DNA of 64,000 nucleotides from Stichopus chloronotus. Lineage: Eukaryota > Echinodermata > Holothuroidea > Aspidochirotida > Stichopodidae. Made by a program: the position numbers and the translations under genes. Positions 63,252-64,000 of this stretch are shown piece after piece; positions within the stretch are counted from its first letter, which is position 1, and the number at the start of each line of letters is the position of its first letter. Location of the stretch: positions 6,634,001 to 6,698,000 of the forward strand of contig CM037835.1 in NCBI GenBank assembly GCA_021234535.1, written 5' to 3'. Below the pieces are notes generated by a model. It had not been told where the DNA came from. It worked only from the letters and a program-made list of their open reading frames with translations, and did not search any database.

Positions 63252-64000
63252 CTGGGAAGGGAGAACATCAAATAAACAAGCCTGATGAAACACAAATTCC
63301 ACTTTCTCATTTTTTGATGCATTTGATATGGAATAAAAACTCTTGGAGACTTTTAATTTCAGGTCGTTGTAAGACCGAGAATGATCAAACAAGAAACCTT
63401 AATTTGTCTGAGAACAATGACACATACATTTCACTTTTTACGAACAGACATTTTTTTTTACCTTTGCTAGAATAAATCAATTTCTATTACTATATAAGAG
63501 CACAAATGCACAGCACAGCACTTTATCCATTGATATTCTGAAAGTTAATAGAAGACTGACTTGGTGACAAAGTCAAGCATGCTAAATTGTTAGTTTTCCA
63601 TTTGCAGGAAATCTTCAAGTACAGATTATTGTAGGACAATGAGAGTGACGAAACAGTCAAAAACTAAAAAGTTTGTAGGGAGAGAATTCCCCCAAAGATA
63701 AAATGGTTTAAGAATCCTCACTGGAGATGAACCTTACTCTCTATTGATCTCGATCCAATCAATCAAATACAAAAACAAATCAAAAAGAAATACATGCTTT
63801 AATATAAAGCATGACCAGCAACTACTGTCACACAGATATGCTCTGAGGTGGCACTTCAATAATCTTGCTACTACTGTATAGCTTCATGCTACAATCCTAA
63901 TAATAAATCTTGCCTATTTTACTTGGCCAAACACCAAACACTAATTCCTAGTCACAGGCAACTGTGGCTTTCAATTTGACCCAGTCTAACCTTGCATGCT
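63252..64000. other. Intron of the right-edge gene, nothing recognised
   Basis: Extends the minus-strand open frame for about 140 bases beyond the acceptor but without a better splice choice. No further exon could be supported up to the window edge. Confidence 0.4.

Noticed and set aside
1..64000. Search for CRISPR arrays, tRNA/rRNA genes, phage or reverse-transcriptase genes
   Set aside because: None recognised; the sequence is animal nuclear DNA, and no polymerase or transposase frame was seen.

Overview
The window is nuclear DNA from an animal. It is AT-rich and full of introns, with GT/AG splice sites, AATAAA poly(A) signals and many short non-autonomous repeats. The recognisable genes (SLF1-like, SMUG1, a Gal3ST-type sulfotransferase, CCDC12, CNBD2-like, FAHD1) are animal genes. 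Their divergence from human and the repeat style (poly-G runs, GGCGTAGCCAGGGG-type hAT ends, foldback elements, AGGTCA-rich intronic arrays) suggest a marine invertebrate deuterostome, most likely an echinoderm. That assignment is inference. No bacterial operon, CRISPR array, rRNA, tRNA or intact autonomous transposon was found.

Layout. 785-5918 (+): 3' end of an SLF1-like BRCT gene. 11024-11954 (-): complete SMUG1 coding sequence. 14960-17650 (+): galactose-3-O-sulfotransferase-like type II membrane enzyme. 24653-30063 (+): complete CCDC12, a splicing factor. 31907-46832 (-): a 12-exon CNBD2-like cyclic-nucleotide-binding protein, tail to tail with CCDC12. 56412-59885 (+): complete FAHD1. 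62755-63251 (-): last two exons of an unrecognised gene entering from the right. Exons were joined by matching splice sites and reading phase. Every internal junction in the six named genes is phase-consistent, but no transcript evidence was available.

The genes are unrelated housekeeping and cell-biology genes, not a cluster. Two of them (SLF1-like, SMUG1) belong to DNA repair.

The most distinctive material is non-coding: a four-copy inverted-repeat (MITE-like) family at 13.0-25.8 kb; a foldback element carrying two full cAMP-response palindromes inside the cyclic-nucleotide-binding gene, with two more such sites nearby; an AGGTCA-rich tandem array in another intron of that gene; a 24-bp palindromic satellite open on both strands at 55.3 kb; a nested hAT-type insertion with an 8-bp target duplication at 49.0-49.6 kb; and a near-perfect 20-bp-arm hairpin at 23.06 kb. 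I found no convincing new multi-gene system.
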